The notes under the pieces: model-generated | What the model saw: only the letters and a program-made list of their open reading frames with translations | Databases searched by the model: none | Told to the model about the DNA's origin: nothing | Shown: piece by piece, positions 9,389 through 17,667 of the stretch | Position numbering within the stretch: the first letter of the stretch is position 1 | Layout: each line of letters starts with the position of its first letter | From: Eubacterium brachy ATCC 33089 | GTDB taxonomy: Bacteria; Bacillota; Clostridia; Peptostreptococcales; Anaerovoracaceae | Length of the DNA: 43,655 nucleotides | Direction: 5' to 3' | Assembly (NCBI GenBank): GCA_000488855.1 | Contig: KI535271.1 | Span: 1 to 43,655, forward strand | Position numbers and translations under genes: made by a program

Positions 9389-10588
9389 ATGGAAAGATTA
9401 GTTGGTACTGTATCAAGAGGAATGAGAGCACCGATCATAAGAGAAGGTGACGATTTGGAACAAATAGTTACAGATGTGATACTAGAAGGTGAAAAAGCCG
9501 GAGAATATAGAATAAACCATAAGGATATCGTTGCGATTACAGAGTCTATCGTCGCAAGAGTTCAGGGGAATTATGCAACAATAGACCAAATAGCAGCCGA
9601 TGTTAGAAATAAATTTGACGGAGAGGAAATAGGCGTAATATTTCCAATATTGAGCAGAAACAGGTTTGCGATATGCTTGAGAGGTATTGCCAGGGGAACA
9701 AAAAAAGTGATTTTGATGCTCAGCTATCCAAGTGATGAAGTGGGAAATCATCTGCTGGACTGGACTCTGTTGGATGAAGTCGGTTTGAATCCGTACGTAG
9801 ATGTGATAAGCCATAGAGAATTTGAAGAGAAGTTCGGCAAGTCAAAGCACCCGTTTACTGGTATGGACTATGTTTCATACTATAAGGGAATCATTGAAGA
9901 GGAAGGCGCAGAAGCGGAAATAATTTTTGCCAACAATCCTAAAGCCATTTTGGATTATACCGAAAATGTGTTACAGTGCGATATTCACACTAGAGAAAGG
10001 ACGAAAAAGCTGTTAAAAGATGCAGGAGCTAAAAGGGTATTCGGAATGGATGATATCCTGAGTGAAAGTATAGACGGCAGCGGATACAACACTAAGTACG
10101 GACTGTTGGGTTCCAACAAGGCTACAGAAAATACGGTGAAACTGTTTCCCAACGATTGCACCGAATTCGTATGTAAAATACAGAAGAGAATCAAGGAAAA
10201 AACAGGAAAATCGGTAGAGGTGATGGTATATGGTGACGGTGCGTTCAAGGATCCTGTGGGAAAGATATGGGAATTGGCAGATCCGGTCGTTTCACCGGGT
10301 TATACTCCGGGGTTGGAAGGAACACCTAATGAAGTGAAGATCAAATATCTGGCAGACAATGATTTTGCAGACTTAAACGGCGAAGAGCTTAAAGATGCCA
10401 TTTCAAAGTATATTAGAGAAAAAGACGAAAAAAATGAAAACTTGGGAGATAACATGGTTGCTCAGGGAACTACACCCAGGAGGCTTACGGATTTAATCGG
10501 TTCCCTTTGTGATTTGACATCGGGTTCCGGGGATAAGGGAACTCCCATAGTATTTATTCAAGGATATTTCGATAATTATACCAAATAG
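9389..10588 (+). CDS. Coenzyme F420-0:L-glutamate ligase family protein (CofE-like)
   Basis: A 399-residue member of the CofE/FbiB ligase family. Its N-terminal half carries the family pattern (AITESIVARVQGN near residue 45), and the C-terminal half has acidic metal-site-like segments such as GDGAFKDPVGKIWE. In F420 producers the family adds glutamate to F420-0 using GTP and metal. No other F420 gene is present here, and many Clostridia encode such homologues without making F420, so the true substrate is unknown. I chose ATG 9389 rather than 9383 because AAGGAG (9377-9382) sits six bases before it. It has its own promoter and shares a bidirectional terminator with the convergent flavoprotein gene. 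Confidence 0.75.
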   Translation: MERLVGTVSRGMRAPIIREGDDLEQIVTDVILEGEKAGEYRINHKDIVAITESIVARVQGNYATIDQIAADVRNKFDGEEIGVIFPILSRNRFAICLRGIARGTKKVILMLSYPSDEVGNHLLDWTLLDEVGLNPYVDVISHREFEEKFGKSKHPFTGMDYVSYYKGIIEEEGAEAEIIFANNPKAILDYTENVLQCDIHTRERTKKLLKDAGAKRVFGMDDILSESIDGSGYNTKYGLLGSNKATENTVKLFPNDCTEFVCKIQKRIKEKTGKSVEVMVYGDGAFKDPVGKIWELADPVVSPGYTPGLEGTPNEVKIKYLADNDFADLNGEELKDAISKYIREKDEKNENLGDNMVAQGTTPRRLTDLIGSLCDLTSGSGDKGTPIVFIQGYFDNYTK

Positions 10589-10653
10589 AATAAACGAGGA
10601 AATTTGCAACTATATGGCGCAGAATGTTGCGAAAAGAGGCAACAAAAAGAAAT

Positions 10654-10701
10654 AAAAAATCTCTCTTATAAGATGGATGATATCCATAAGAGAGATTTTT
10701 T
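10654..10701 (+). terminator. Bidirectional terminator between convergent genes
   Basis: AAAAAATCTCTCTTAT (10654-10669) is an exact inverted copy of 10686-10701, with an inner GGAT-GAT-ATCC stem. The A run on the left and T run on the right give a T tail on both strands, serving the CofE-like gene (+) and the flavoprotein gene (-). Confidence 0.9.
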
Positions 10702-10734
10702 GGTTGTTTGCATATTTTTGAGTTGAAAAAATCT

Positions 10735-11604
10735 CTATTTTTTTGTCAACTCTCGCAGGTATTTCACTACGCTGTTGCCGGCGGTTGCACCGTCATAGAC
10801 GGCTTTTGATACTTGCAATAACCCTCCGGTACAGTCGCCACATGCAAAAATTCCCGGAATATTTGTCGCCATATTTTCATCTACGACGATTTTGTTGCTA
10901 TCTGTGGCTATGCCTACCTTTCTGGCTAAATCGGTGCTGCTGGCAGATCCTTGCGCAATGAACAGCCCGGAAATAGTCATAGAGGATGAATCGTCAAAAA
11001 CTACAGTTGACAAAGCCATAGGTGAGCCGTCAAGATGAGAAATCTTTCTTTCATCTACTTTGATTTCTGAAGGAAATTCAACCTCAGGAGAGGTACCGTC
11101 AGTCAGAACGGTAACTGAACCTGCAATCGGCAGCAACGCCTGAGCTTCGTGTAGAGCGTATTTTCCGCTGCCCAGAACGGCGACATCCTTTCCCCTGTGG
11201 AAAAAACCGTCGCACACTGCACAGTAGCTGACACCGAGTCCTTCAAAGTCGGCAATTCCTTTGATTCTCGGAACTTTTCTGGATGTTCCTGTCGCTATGA
11301 TCAGAGCATCGGCAGAAAACTCTTCATCAGCAGTCAAAACCTTAAATTTACCATCAAAACTTATGCCGACCACTTCCTTGGAAACGATGTCGGCACCCAA
11401 CTTTCTGACCTGAGAAACTCCTAAATCGTGGAGTTCTTTCCCAGGTAGAGGAGTCGCCAATCCGTAGTAATTTTCAATAGCATGTGCTTTTTCAAAAGCC
11501 CCGTACCCCTTTGAAATAACAGTTGTATCAATATTTCCTCTCAGGGCATATAGAGCGGCAGAAGCTCCCGCCGGTCCGTCCCCGATAATAATTAGTTTCG
11601 TCAT
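10735..11604 (-). CDS. Thioredoxin-reductase-like NAD(P)/FAD-dependent oxidoreductase
   Basis: A 289-residue pyridine nucleotide-disulfide oxidoreductase. An FAD-binding GDGPAGAS motif lies near residue 8, the redox pair CAVC at C128/C131, a second dinucleotide fold (VLGSGKYALHEA) follows, and FACGDCTGG near the C-terminus matches the family's FAD-contact motif. It is slightly shorter than classic TrxB (about 305-320). It likely passes electrons from NAD(P)H to a thioredoxin-like partner, but no thioredoxin gene is nearby and the partner is unknown. The frame stays open upstream to 11910, but GGAGG directly precedes the ATG at 11604, fixing this start. Confidence 0.85.
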   Translation of the reverse strand: MTKLIIIGDGPAGASAALYALRGNIDTTVISKGYGAFEKAHAIENYYGLATPLPGKELHDLGVSQVRKLGADIVSKEVVGISFDGKFKVLTADEEFSADALIIATGTSRKVPRIKGIADFEGLGVSYCAVCDGFFHRGKDVAVLGSGKYALHEAQALLPIAGSVTVLTDGTSPEVEFPSEIKVDERKISHLDGSPMALSTVVFDDSSSMTISGLFIAQGSASSTDLARKVGIATDSNKIVVDENMATNIPGIFACGDCTGGLLQVSKAVYDGATAGNSVVKYLRELTKK

Positions 11605-11629
11605 ATGCACCTCCAATTCTTTCATTATG

Positions 11630-11657
11630 GTTATATTATACACCAATTTTGTGTCAA
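11630..11657 (-). promoter_or_regulatory. Promoter of the flavoprotein gene
   Basis: On the minus strand TTGACA (11657-11652) is followed after 16 bases by TATAAC (11635-11630). An overlapping TATAAT (11640-11635) lies too close to the -35 box. Confidence 0.6.
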
Positions 11658-11852
11658 TATATCTTTTGTGAGTAGAAATTTTAATCGGTTTAGTATATAC
11701 TTTACATAGTGAAAAACAGCACCTTATCGTTCGCACGGAGGCGTTACGCAACAGAAGCGTCAAAGGAGCGGAGAGATAAGTGGATTCTGATGAAAATAGC
11801 ATGAAGCAGCGGTAAAAAATCTCGTGGTGGATAGAATGGAAAAGAGGAACGG

Positions 11853-12605
11853 ATGGGTTTATTTGGAAATGAAACTTTAGGAATAATTGGCGGAATGGGA
11901 CCATTGGCAACGGACATGTTTTTTAATATGGTAATCTCAAAGACGGATGGCGATAAGGATCAGGACCATATAGATATGATCATTTTAAATCATGCATCCA
12001 TGCCCGACAGAACGCAGGCGATAAAATCGGGGGATTTACGAGAAATACAGGGGAAATTGCTCCAGGATGCCAAATTTTTAGAAAATGCGGGAGCTGCTCG
12101 AATTGCAGTACCGTGTAATACTTCACATTATATACTCATGGAGATACAAAAAAACGTGAACATTCCAATAATGAGCATGATAGATATGGCGGTGAACAAA
12201 GTTGAAAAGGATATCCGCAAGAAGGAGTTCAATGATAGTCACGAGATGAAAGTGGGAATTATGGCAACGGATGGGACTGTGGAAATGGGACTTTACCAGA
12301 AAGCGTTGAGTCAGAAGGGATTTCAGTGGGTGATTCCGGACAGAGATGTCCAAAGCAGGGTTATGGGAATAATTTACGATAACATAAAAAAAGGAATAGA
12401 AGTTTCCGATGGAGAGTTCGCCGTAATAGATGATTTTTTCAGAAAATCCGGTTGTAGAAAGGTTATATTGGCTTGTACGGAGCTGTCAGTTTATAAGATG
12501 CAGAAGGGTTTGGATGACTACTATGTGGATGCTATGGAGGCATTGGCTGAGGAGGTAATTTTGAGCTTCGGAAAGAAGATCAGAGATGAGAAACAGTGCA
12601 TGTGA
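11853..12605 (+). CDS. Aspartate/glutamate racemase family protein
   Basis: A 250-residue Asp/Glu racemase family enzyme. The start LGIIGGMGPLAT is the family signature, and the two catalytic cysteines are C88 (VPCNTSHY) and C208 (LACTEL), both conserved. It should interconvert an L- and D-amino acid without PLP, most likely aspartate, for peptidoglycan or amino acid metabolism. The substrate cannot be told from sequence. The ATG at 11853 has AGAGGA four bases upstream. It stands alone, about 155 bases before gltX on the same strand, so co-transcription is possible. Confidence 0.85.
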   Translation: MGLFGNETLGIIGGMGPLATDMFFNMVISKTDGDKDQDHIDMIILNHASMPDRTQAIKSGDLREIQGKLLQDAKFLENAGAARIAVPCNTSHYILMEIQKNVNIPIMSMIDMAVNKVEKDIRKKEFNDSHEMKVGIMATDGTVEMGLYQKALSQKGFQWVIPDRDVQSRVMGIIYDNIKKGIEVSDGEFAVIDDFFRKSGCRKVILACTELSVYKMQKGLDDYYVDAMEALAEEVILSFGKKIRDEKQCM

Positions 12606-12760
12606 AGATGATAAATAATGTTTGTGCGACGGAATAAAAGACGCAAGAGATGGAAATTGTAAAAAAATGAGGACAGAGCAGTCATGTGGATCATCTGATC
12701 ATCGAATGTGAATTCGAACTGGATTGCTGTAAATCGATAGGAGAATATGCGAGGTAGAGG

Positions 12761-14416
12761 ATGGAAAATAAATTATCGCAGATGTTGTTGCCTGAATTGA
12801 AACTGAACAGAGAAAAATTGGAAAAAAGATATCCCGAGAGGGACTTAAAGGAGAGTGCTAAAGTCACGAGACTCGGTCCGAGCCCTACCGGCTTTATTCA
12901 TTTAGGTAACTTGTATGGTGCCTTCGTGGATGAAAGACTGGCAGCGCAGAGCGATGGAATTTTTTATTTGCGAATTGAAGACACCGATGATAAGAGATTT
13001 GTCGATGGAGCTGTAGATGCTGTAATCGATACTTTGGGATATTTTGATATCAACTTTTATGAAGGAGTGACGAAAATAGGAGAAAACGGTGAATATGGTC
13101 CATATTATCAAAGTCAGCGAGGAGAAATTTACCGGGTATTCGCAAAGGAATTGCTGGATAGAAATTTGGCATACCCGTGTTTTATGAGTGAGGATGAAAT
13201 AGCACAAATCAGGGAAAGACAGCTTGCAGAGAAGAGAAATCCCGGAATATATGGAGAATACTCAAAGTACAGAAATATAACATTTGAAGAAGCAGAAGAG
13301 CTTATTAAAAAGGGGATGCCTTATGTGATCAGATTGAAGTCGAGCGGATCGTATGGAGAAGATGCCGAGTTGATAACAGTTGATGATGCAATAAGGGGAA
13401 AGCTCACCATGCCTGAAAATTTTCAAGATGCTGTGATATTGAAAAGCAACGGAATTCCGACATACCATTTCGCTCATGTGGTGGATGATCACTTGATGAG
13501 AACCACTCACGTAGTGAGAGGAGAGGAGTGGCTTTCAACTTTGCCAATTCATGTGGAACTGTTTGAAAAGTTGGGATTTGAGCTTCCGACGTACTGTCAT
13601 ACTGCACAGCTTATGAAAATTGATGAAAACGGGAACAAGAGGAAGCTGTCAAAGAGAAAGGATCCGGAATTGTCTTTGGATTATTACAAGGAAGTAGGAT
13701 ATCACAAGGAAGCCGTAAAGGAATATCTTTTGACCATCTTGAATTCGAATTTCGAAGAGTGGCGAATTGCAAATCCTGATACCGATTGGAGAGAATTTGA
13801 GTTTTCCATGAGCAAGATGTCAACTTCGGGAACGCTATTTGATATAAACAAATTAAATGACGTTTCAAAGGACGTTCTGGTAAAAATAAGCGGTGAGGAC
13901 CTTTATCCGTTCTTAACAGGATGGGCAACGGATTACAGAGAGGATATGGCACGCATTTTGCAAAAAAACAAGGAGTATGTCGTAAATATTTTGGATTTGG
14001 ACAGACAGGGAAAAAAACCGAGAAAGGACTTTATCAGCGCCGGTCAAATTCTGGATAACATAAGCTACTTCTTTGACGAATGCTTTAAGATATTGGAGAG
14101 CATGCCCGAGGAAGTTCCACCGGAAGATGTCCGTGAAATTTTAGAAAGATACAAGGAAACTTACGACGAACATGATGACCAAAGTCAATGGTTTGAGAAG
14201 ATTAGAACTATAGCGGGAGCTTTGGGCTACGCCTTGAAACCGAAAGATTATAAGAAAAATCCAGATGAATATAAGGGACACGTAGGCCATGTCAGCACCG
14301 TCATCAGAATCGCCTTGGTCGGCAGAAGTCAGTCTCCGGACCTTTGGGGGATTCAACAGATTTTAGGTACTGAAAAGGTGATGAACAGAATAGAGGGATA
14401 TTTGAAAAAGAGCTGA
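12761..14416 (+). CDS. gltX: Glutamate--tRNA ligase
   Basis: Class I glutamyl-tRNA synthetase, 551 residues, which charges tRNA with glutamate in the cytoplasm. The ATP-binding HIGH-like motif HLGN follows GPSPTG near residue 47. RIEDTD is present, and the KMSKS-like loop is KLSKR near residue 295. It is longer than the common bacterial form (about 470-490), with an extended N-terminal lead of some 35 residues and a variable C-terminal anticodon-binding part. Clostridia often have two GltX paralogues, so discrimination between Glu and Gln tRNA cannot be assigned here. No T-box leader was seen upstream. Confidence 0.93.
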   Translation: MENKLSQMLLPELKLNREKLEKRYPERDLKESAKVTRLGPSPTGFIHLGNLYGAFVDERLAAQSDGIFYLRIEDTDDKRFVDGAVDAVIDTLGYFDINFYEGVTKIGENGEYGPYYQSQRGEIYRVFAKELLDRNLAYPCFMSEDEIAQIRERQLAEKRNPGIYGEYSKYRNITFEEAEELIKKGMPYVIRLKSSGSYGEDAELITVDDAIRGKLTMPENFQDAVILKSNGIPTYHFAHVVDDHLMRTTHVVRGEEWLSTLPIHVELFEKLGFELPTYCHTAQLMKIDENGNKRKLSKRKDPELSLDYYKEVGYHKEAVKEYLLTILNSNFEEWRIANPDTDWREFEFSMSKMSTSGTLFDINKLNDVSKDVLVKISGEDLYPFLTGWATDYREDMARILQKNKEYVVNILDLDRQGKKPRKDFISAGQILDNISYFFDECFKILESMPEEVPPEDVREILERYKETYDEHDDQSQWFEKIRTIAGALGYALKPKDYKKNPDEYKGHVGHVSTVIRIALVGRSQSPDLWGIQQILGTEKVMNRIEGYLKKS

Positions 14417-14475
14417 TCTTCGATTGAAATTTTAAGTTGATATTGAAAATTGCAAGAGGATTTTCTGATATATGT

Positions 14476-14550
14476 AAAACCACGCATCCGGAATACAAAG
14501 CGAGAGGTTGAAAAGTTGTTGCCGTATATTCCGTACGATGCGTGGGTTTT
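14476..14550 (+). terminator. Long imperfect hairpin between convergent genes, likely bidirectional terminator
   Basis: AAAACCACGCATC (14476-14488) pairs with GATGCGTGG-GTTTT (14537-14550). The inner GGAATAC and GTATATTCC also pair imperfectly. Short T tails exist on both strands, so it may end gltX (+) and the ABC operon (-). Confidence 0.6.
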
Positions 14551-14588
14551 ACTAAGGTTGTTTATTTAATGAGATTATTTCTTGTTAC

Positions 14589-15227
14589 CTATTTACTTAG
14601 CTGATGAAGTTTCTTACCTTTTAATTCCAAAACAACATCTGCGGCACTGGCAAGTTGAGGGCTGTGGGTAACAACGATAACGCATTTGTTGCGTTCCTTG
14701 GCTGAACTCTTCAGGATGTTTATGATATCCATAGCGGTGTTCTCGTCAAGGTTACCCGTAGGCTCATCTGCCAGAATGATAGGGGCCTCTGAAACCAGAG
14801 CTCTGGCAATAGCAACACGCTGTTGCTGACCCCCTGAAAGTTTTAATACGTTTCTGGTAATCTGCTTTCCTTCAAGCCCCAACTGCATGAGGATGTCTTT
14901 GGAAGCATCTTTATTTACGAGTTTTAAATTCTCTAAAGGCGTTAAATAGTCTATCAAATTGTAGTTCTGAAAAACCAGAGAAACGTGTTTGCTTCTATGA
15001 TGGCTATATCCTGACTTGGCGATATCCTCATTATCGAAGAGAACGCTTCCCTTGGTAGGTACATCAAGTCCTGCCAACAGAGATAGAAAAGTGGACTTGC
15101 CGGAACCGGATTTTCCGATGACCGCATAGAATTTACCGCTTTCAAACTCTATGTTCAAATCTTTTAACACCTTTTCTTTAGAACTGTTATAGCTGTAATT
15201 TACATTATTCATCTTCAAAATTGTCAT
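14589..15227 (-). CDS. ABC transporter ATP-binding protein (Vex2/MacB-type)
   Basis: A nucleotide-binding subunit of about 212 residues for an FtsX-type transporter. Walker A GKSGSGKST, signature LSGGQQQR, Walker B IILADEP and the H-loop (VVTHS) are all intact. The start is probably the ATG at 15227; an upstream TTG (15236) is only two bases from the AAGGGGG ribosome site. That site overlaps the stop region of the permease gene just upstream, so the two are translationally linked. It is the only ATPase of this class in the locus and may also serve the paralogous permease at 17668-19053 (inference). Confidence 0.88.
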   Translation of the reverse strand: MTILKMNNVNYSYNSSKEKVLKDLNIEFESGKFYAVIGKSGSGKSTFLSLLAGLDVPTKGSVLFDNEDIAKSGYSHHRSKHVSLVFQNYNLIDYLTPLENLKLVNKDASKDILMQLGLEGKQITRNVLKLSGGQQQRVAIARALVSEAPIILADEPTGNLDENTAMDIINILKSSAKERNKCVIVVTHSPQLASAADVVLELKGKKLHQLSK

Positions 15228-15243
15228 TTCTTTCAAATCCCCC

Positions 15244-16563
15244 TTAACTCATATTAGTTAATATTTCCTTAGGCTTCTTATGCAAGATAATCAGAGAAGT
15301 TCCTATAACTGAAAGCCCTATAATCACCAATAAAATGCCGTAAGTTGAAAACATGTTCACGATATCAAGTCTCGGAACAACATTCTTAAATACGTTTTCC
15401 GTTCCTACTTCAGAGGCACTGCTTACAATTCCTTTGAATATGAAAACGGAGGTCAGTTTCCCCAATAGTATGGAAACTATATAGCTTCCTACGGAAATCA
15501 TGATGACTTCCAAAATGAACTGTCCGATTATCTTCAGCTTCGAGATACCAATGGACAGCAGTATTCCAATCTCGTATATTCTCTCCCTGAGCCAGAAGAT
15601 TAAAACCAGTGATAATATCACTATGCTTCCTATGATAATCCCTAAAGTCATAACATCTATGATATTTCCAAAGCTTTTGAGAGAAGTTGAAATGCTGTCA
15701 AAGGCCTTGCTGTTTTTCGTAAGAGATAACTTGCTAAAATCAACAGAAGTTTTCTTTACATTTTCTATGACCTTGTCTATGTCTTTGGGATTTGATACCA
15801 AGAATGTTGATGCAGTAATCTTATAATCATTCTCACTATACCCCATAGCGTTTTGACTTGACTTGTAATCGGTAAAAACGGTATTTTCCGTCGCATCCGA
15901 AGTCAGACCTCTGTTTGTTTCACTTTTTCTTCCGGAAAAAATTCCGACGATTTCCAATTCCACATCTTTGCCTGATACGACGTTGCCCTGGCTGGGACCG
16001 TTGCCGGAAGAGTTTCCGCCGTTGATGGAGATCCCTTTGATTTTCAATTTATCTCCTACTTTTAGACCGTTTGCCTTTGCCAACTCTTCGTGAATGATAG
16101 TTTTTCCTGAATCTTTATCGGTAAGACCTCTGCCTTTTTCAATTCTGAAAATTCCACTCGTGAAATCATTCTCAAGTGAGGTGTTCGTAGAACCTTTCAG
16201 AGAAACCAGGTTTGAGAGCCTTTTATCCGGATTGTTAATTTGAACTTTCTGCTCAACCTTTACGACTTTTTTGTCAACCAGACTGCCCAAGGCATCATAT
16301 CTATAATTGTGATTCTTTATGCCGGAAGTTTTCTGAATATCCTTCACGTTATTTAATAGAAATGGACTCTGCTTATCCTTGCTTGTTACTGAAAATCCTG
16401 CATTTGACGTCTCATATATTTTCTGTGCCATATCTCTGGTAGTACTCTTTATAGAATAACTGCTGAGTAGAGCCGTTGAGATTAAAGTCAGAATGAAAAA
16501 CAATATGATCGTTTTTACTTTCTTTCTAGAGATGCAAAACCATGCTCTTTTAGTAATCGACAT
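15244..16563 (-). CDS. ABC transporter permease, FtsX-like (Vex1/Vex3-type)
   Basis: A membrane permease of 439 residues. One membrane segment near residues 18-38 is followed by a large extracytoplasmic domain (to about 300) and three further C-terminal segments, the MacB/FtsX layout. EIGILLSIGISK in the loop after the second segment is the FtsX family hallmark that contacts the ATPase. It is paralogous to 17668-19053: both start with a short basic segment containing RKKVKT and end with a KPKEIL/HPKELL-type motif. AGGAG lies 11 bases before the ATG. It is the first gene of a leftward operon with the ATPase. Substrate unknown; antimicrobial peptide or peptide signal export is typical of the type. 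Confidence 0.87.
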   Translation of the reverse strand: MSITKRAWFCISRKKVKTIILFFILTLISTALLSSYSIKSTTRDMAQKIYETSNAGFSVTSKDKQSPFLLNNVKDIQKTSGIKNHNYRYDALGSLVDKKVVKVEQKVQINNPDKRLSNLVSLKGSTNTSLENDFTSGIFRIEKGRGLTDKDSGKTIIHEELAKANGLKVGDKLKIKGISINGGNSSGNGPSQGNVVSGKDVELEIVGIFSGRKSETNRGLTSDATENTVFTDYKSSQNAMGYSENDYKITASTFLVSNPKDIDKVIENVKKTSVDFSKLSLTKNSKAFDSISTSLKSFGNIIDVMTLGIIIGSIVILSLVLIFWLRERIYEIGILLSIGISKLKIIGQFILEVIMISVGSYIVSILLGKLTSVFIFKGIVSSASEVGTENVFKNVVPRLDIVNMFSTYGILLVIIGLSVIGTSLIILHKKPKEILTNMS

Positions 16564-17259
16564 ACATCAATATGCTCCTTCCTGTTTTTTAATTGTCTAT
16601 CGGTAGTTTAATATAGCAATGTGAAATGAGTATGAAACAAAGCAAATGAAAATAAAAAAATGCAAATAAATTGAAAAAACCTTGAAAAACACCCGTTATT
16701 AGGAATGTATGACGGAAGTGCACATGGAGTTTGAATGTGAAATGAGATGTGTATATAAATGAATGTTTTTATGAATCAGTTGATGACGAATGACAAGCGT
16801 AAAGATAAAAAATAGGAAAAGTGAAAAAAGAAATCTTTTTTCGGAGATAACGGAAATGAAATAGTTGTAAAAGAAGTGGACATGCAATGAGAGGAAGACT
16901 ATATATTACATAATAAGGAAGGAAATTCCCATATTGTAGGGTCAAAGGTTGACTAGACCGGATGGCTGACTGTGAGAATACACCATTTGGTTATGTAGGA
17001 TGGAAAAGTTATGAAATTCAGGTAGTTTAGATATACATGGTACAAGATTTATTGAAGAAGAGCTAATATTCTTACTTTATCAATAAAAAACAATGATAAT
17101 CTTTATTTTTTTGATAAATCTGATAGAATTATCTTAACCATAACAATGAAACAGCCGAAATTCTAGGGGATGAAATTATGAGAAAGATAATTATAGATAT
17201 CGTGATTATAAATAAATATTTCGATGTTAAATATAAGTAATTTTTTTAGGGGGGACCGA
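16564..17259. other. Long AT-rich intergenic region between divergent transporter units
   Basis: No gene is supported in these roughly 700 bases. They must hold the divergent promoters of the leftward permease/ATPase pair and the rightward small membrane protein. A weak hairpin TTATCA...TGATAA followed by a T-rich stretch lies near 17078-17110. A 22-codon frame at 16961-17026 has no ribosome site and was not called. Confidence 0.4.
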
Positions 17260-17493
17260 ATGGATAAAGTTAAATTGACGGATGTGACTATATCTCTTGT
17301 CGCAACACTGTATTTTTTTCAAGAGCTAATTAAGAGTTATTACAATCTTGGCGGAACTAATATATTGAGGGAGATTCTTGTATTGAGAGGAATTCCATTT
17401 ATAATTTCATTTGTGTGGCTATGTGTTGTTGTAATAAAAAGAATAAGTTATCTTCGAAAAACATATAACGAAAAACAGCATGAAGATAAATAG
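17260..17493 (+). CDS. Small two-pass membrane protein of unknown function
   Basis: A 77-residue protein with two hydrophobic segments (about residues 7-22 and 38-60) and a charged C-terminal tail. The start at 17260 is set by AGGGGGGA four bases upstream; the frame is open further upstream but has no ribosome site there. It lies between the two halves of the Vex-like transporter locus and ends in its own terminator. I do not recognise the family. Location suggests an accessory or immunity role to the transporter, but that is speculation. Confidence 0.6.
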   Translation: MDKVKLTDVTISLVATLYFFQELIKSYYNLGGTNILREILVLRGIPFIISFVWLCVVVIKRISYLRKTYNEKQHEDK

Positions 17494-17512
17494 TTCAATA
17501 AGGTGAGTTGAA

Positions 17513-17549
17513 AATAGGGTTACTAATCACAGTAGCTCTATTTTTATTT
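17513..17549 (+). terminator. Terminator of the small membrane protein gene
   Basis: AATAGGGTTACT (17513-17524) pairs over 12 positions, two of them G-T wobbles, with AGTAGCTCTATT (17531-17542), followed by T-rich sequence. Confidence 0.75.
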
Positions 17550-17667
17550 GCATGACAACGGCACTTGGCAGTTTGAAGTTATCGATATAAATCATTTTTT
17601 TTAATTTCATATATATTTCACATATGACGGTTATACTGTACTAGAATTTTGGAAACGAGGTGAAAAT

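Noticed and set aside
11605-11910. N-terminal extension of the flavoprotein frame by about 100 codons
   Set aside because: The extension overlaps the divergent racemase start, has no family similarity, and a strong ribosome site directly precedes the internal ATG at 11604.
12606-12760. T-box leader before gltX
   Set aside because: The conserved T-box core and an antiterminator/terminator pair were not found. The same holds for the serA upstream region.
16699-16887. 62-codon hydrophobic frame on the minus strand
   Set aside because: It lies in AT-rich intergenic DNA, where Phe/Leu/Ile-rich chance frames are expected. No ribosome site or homology was recognised.
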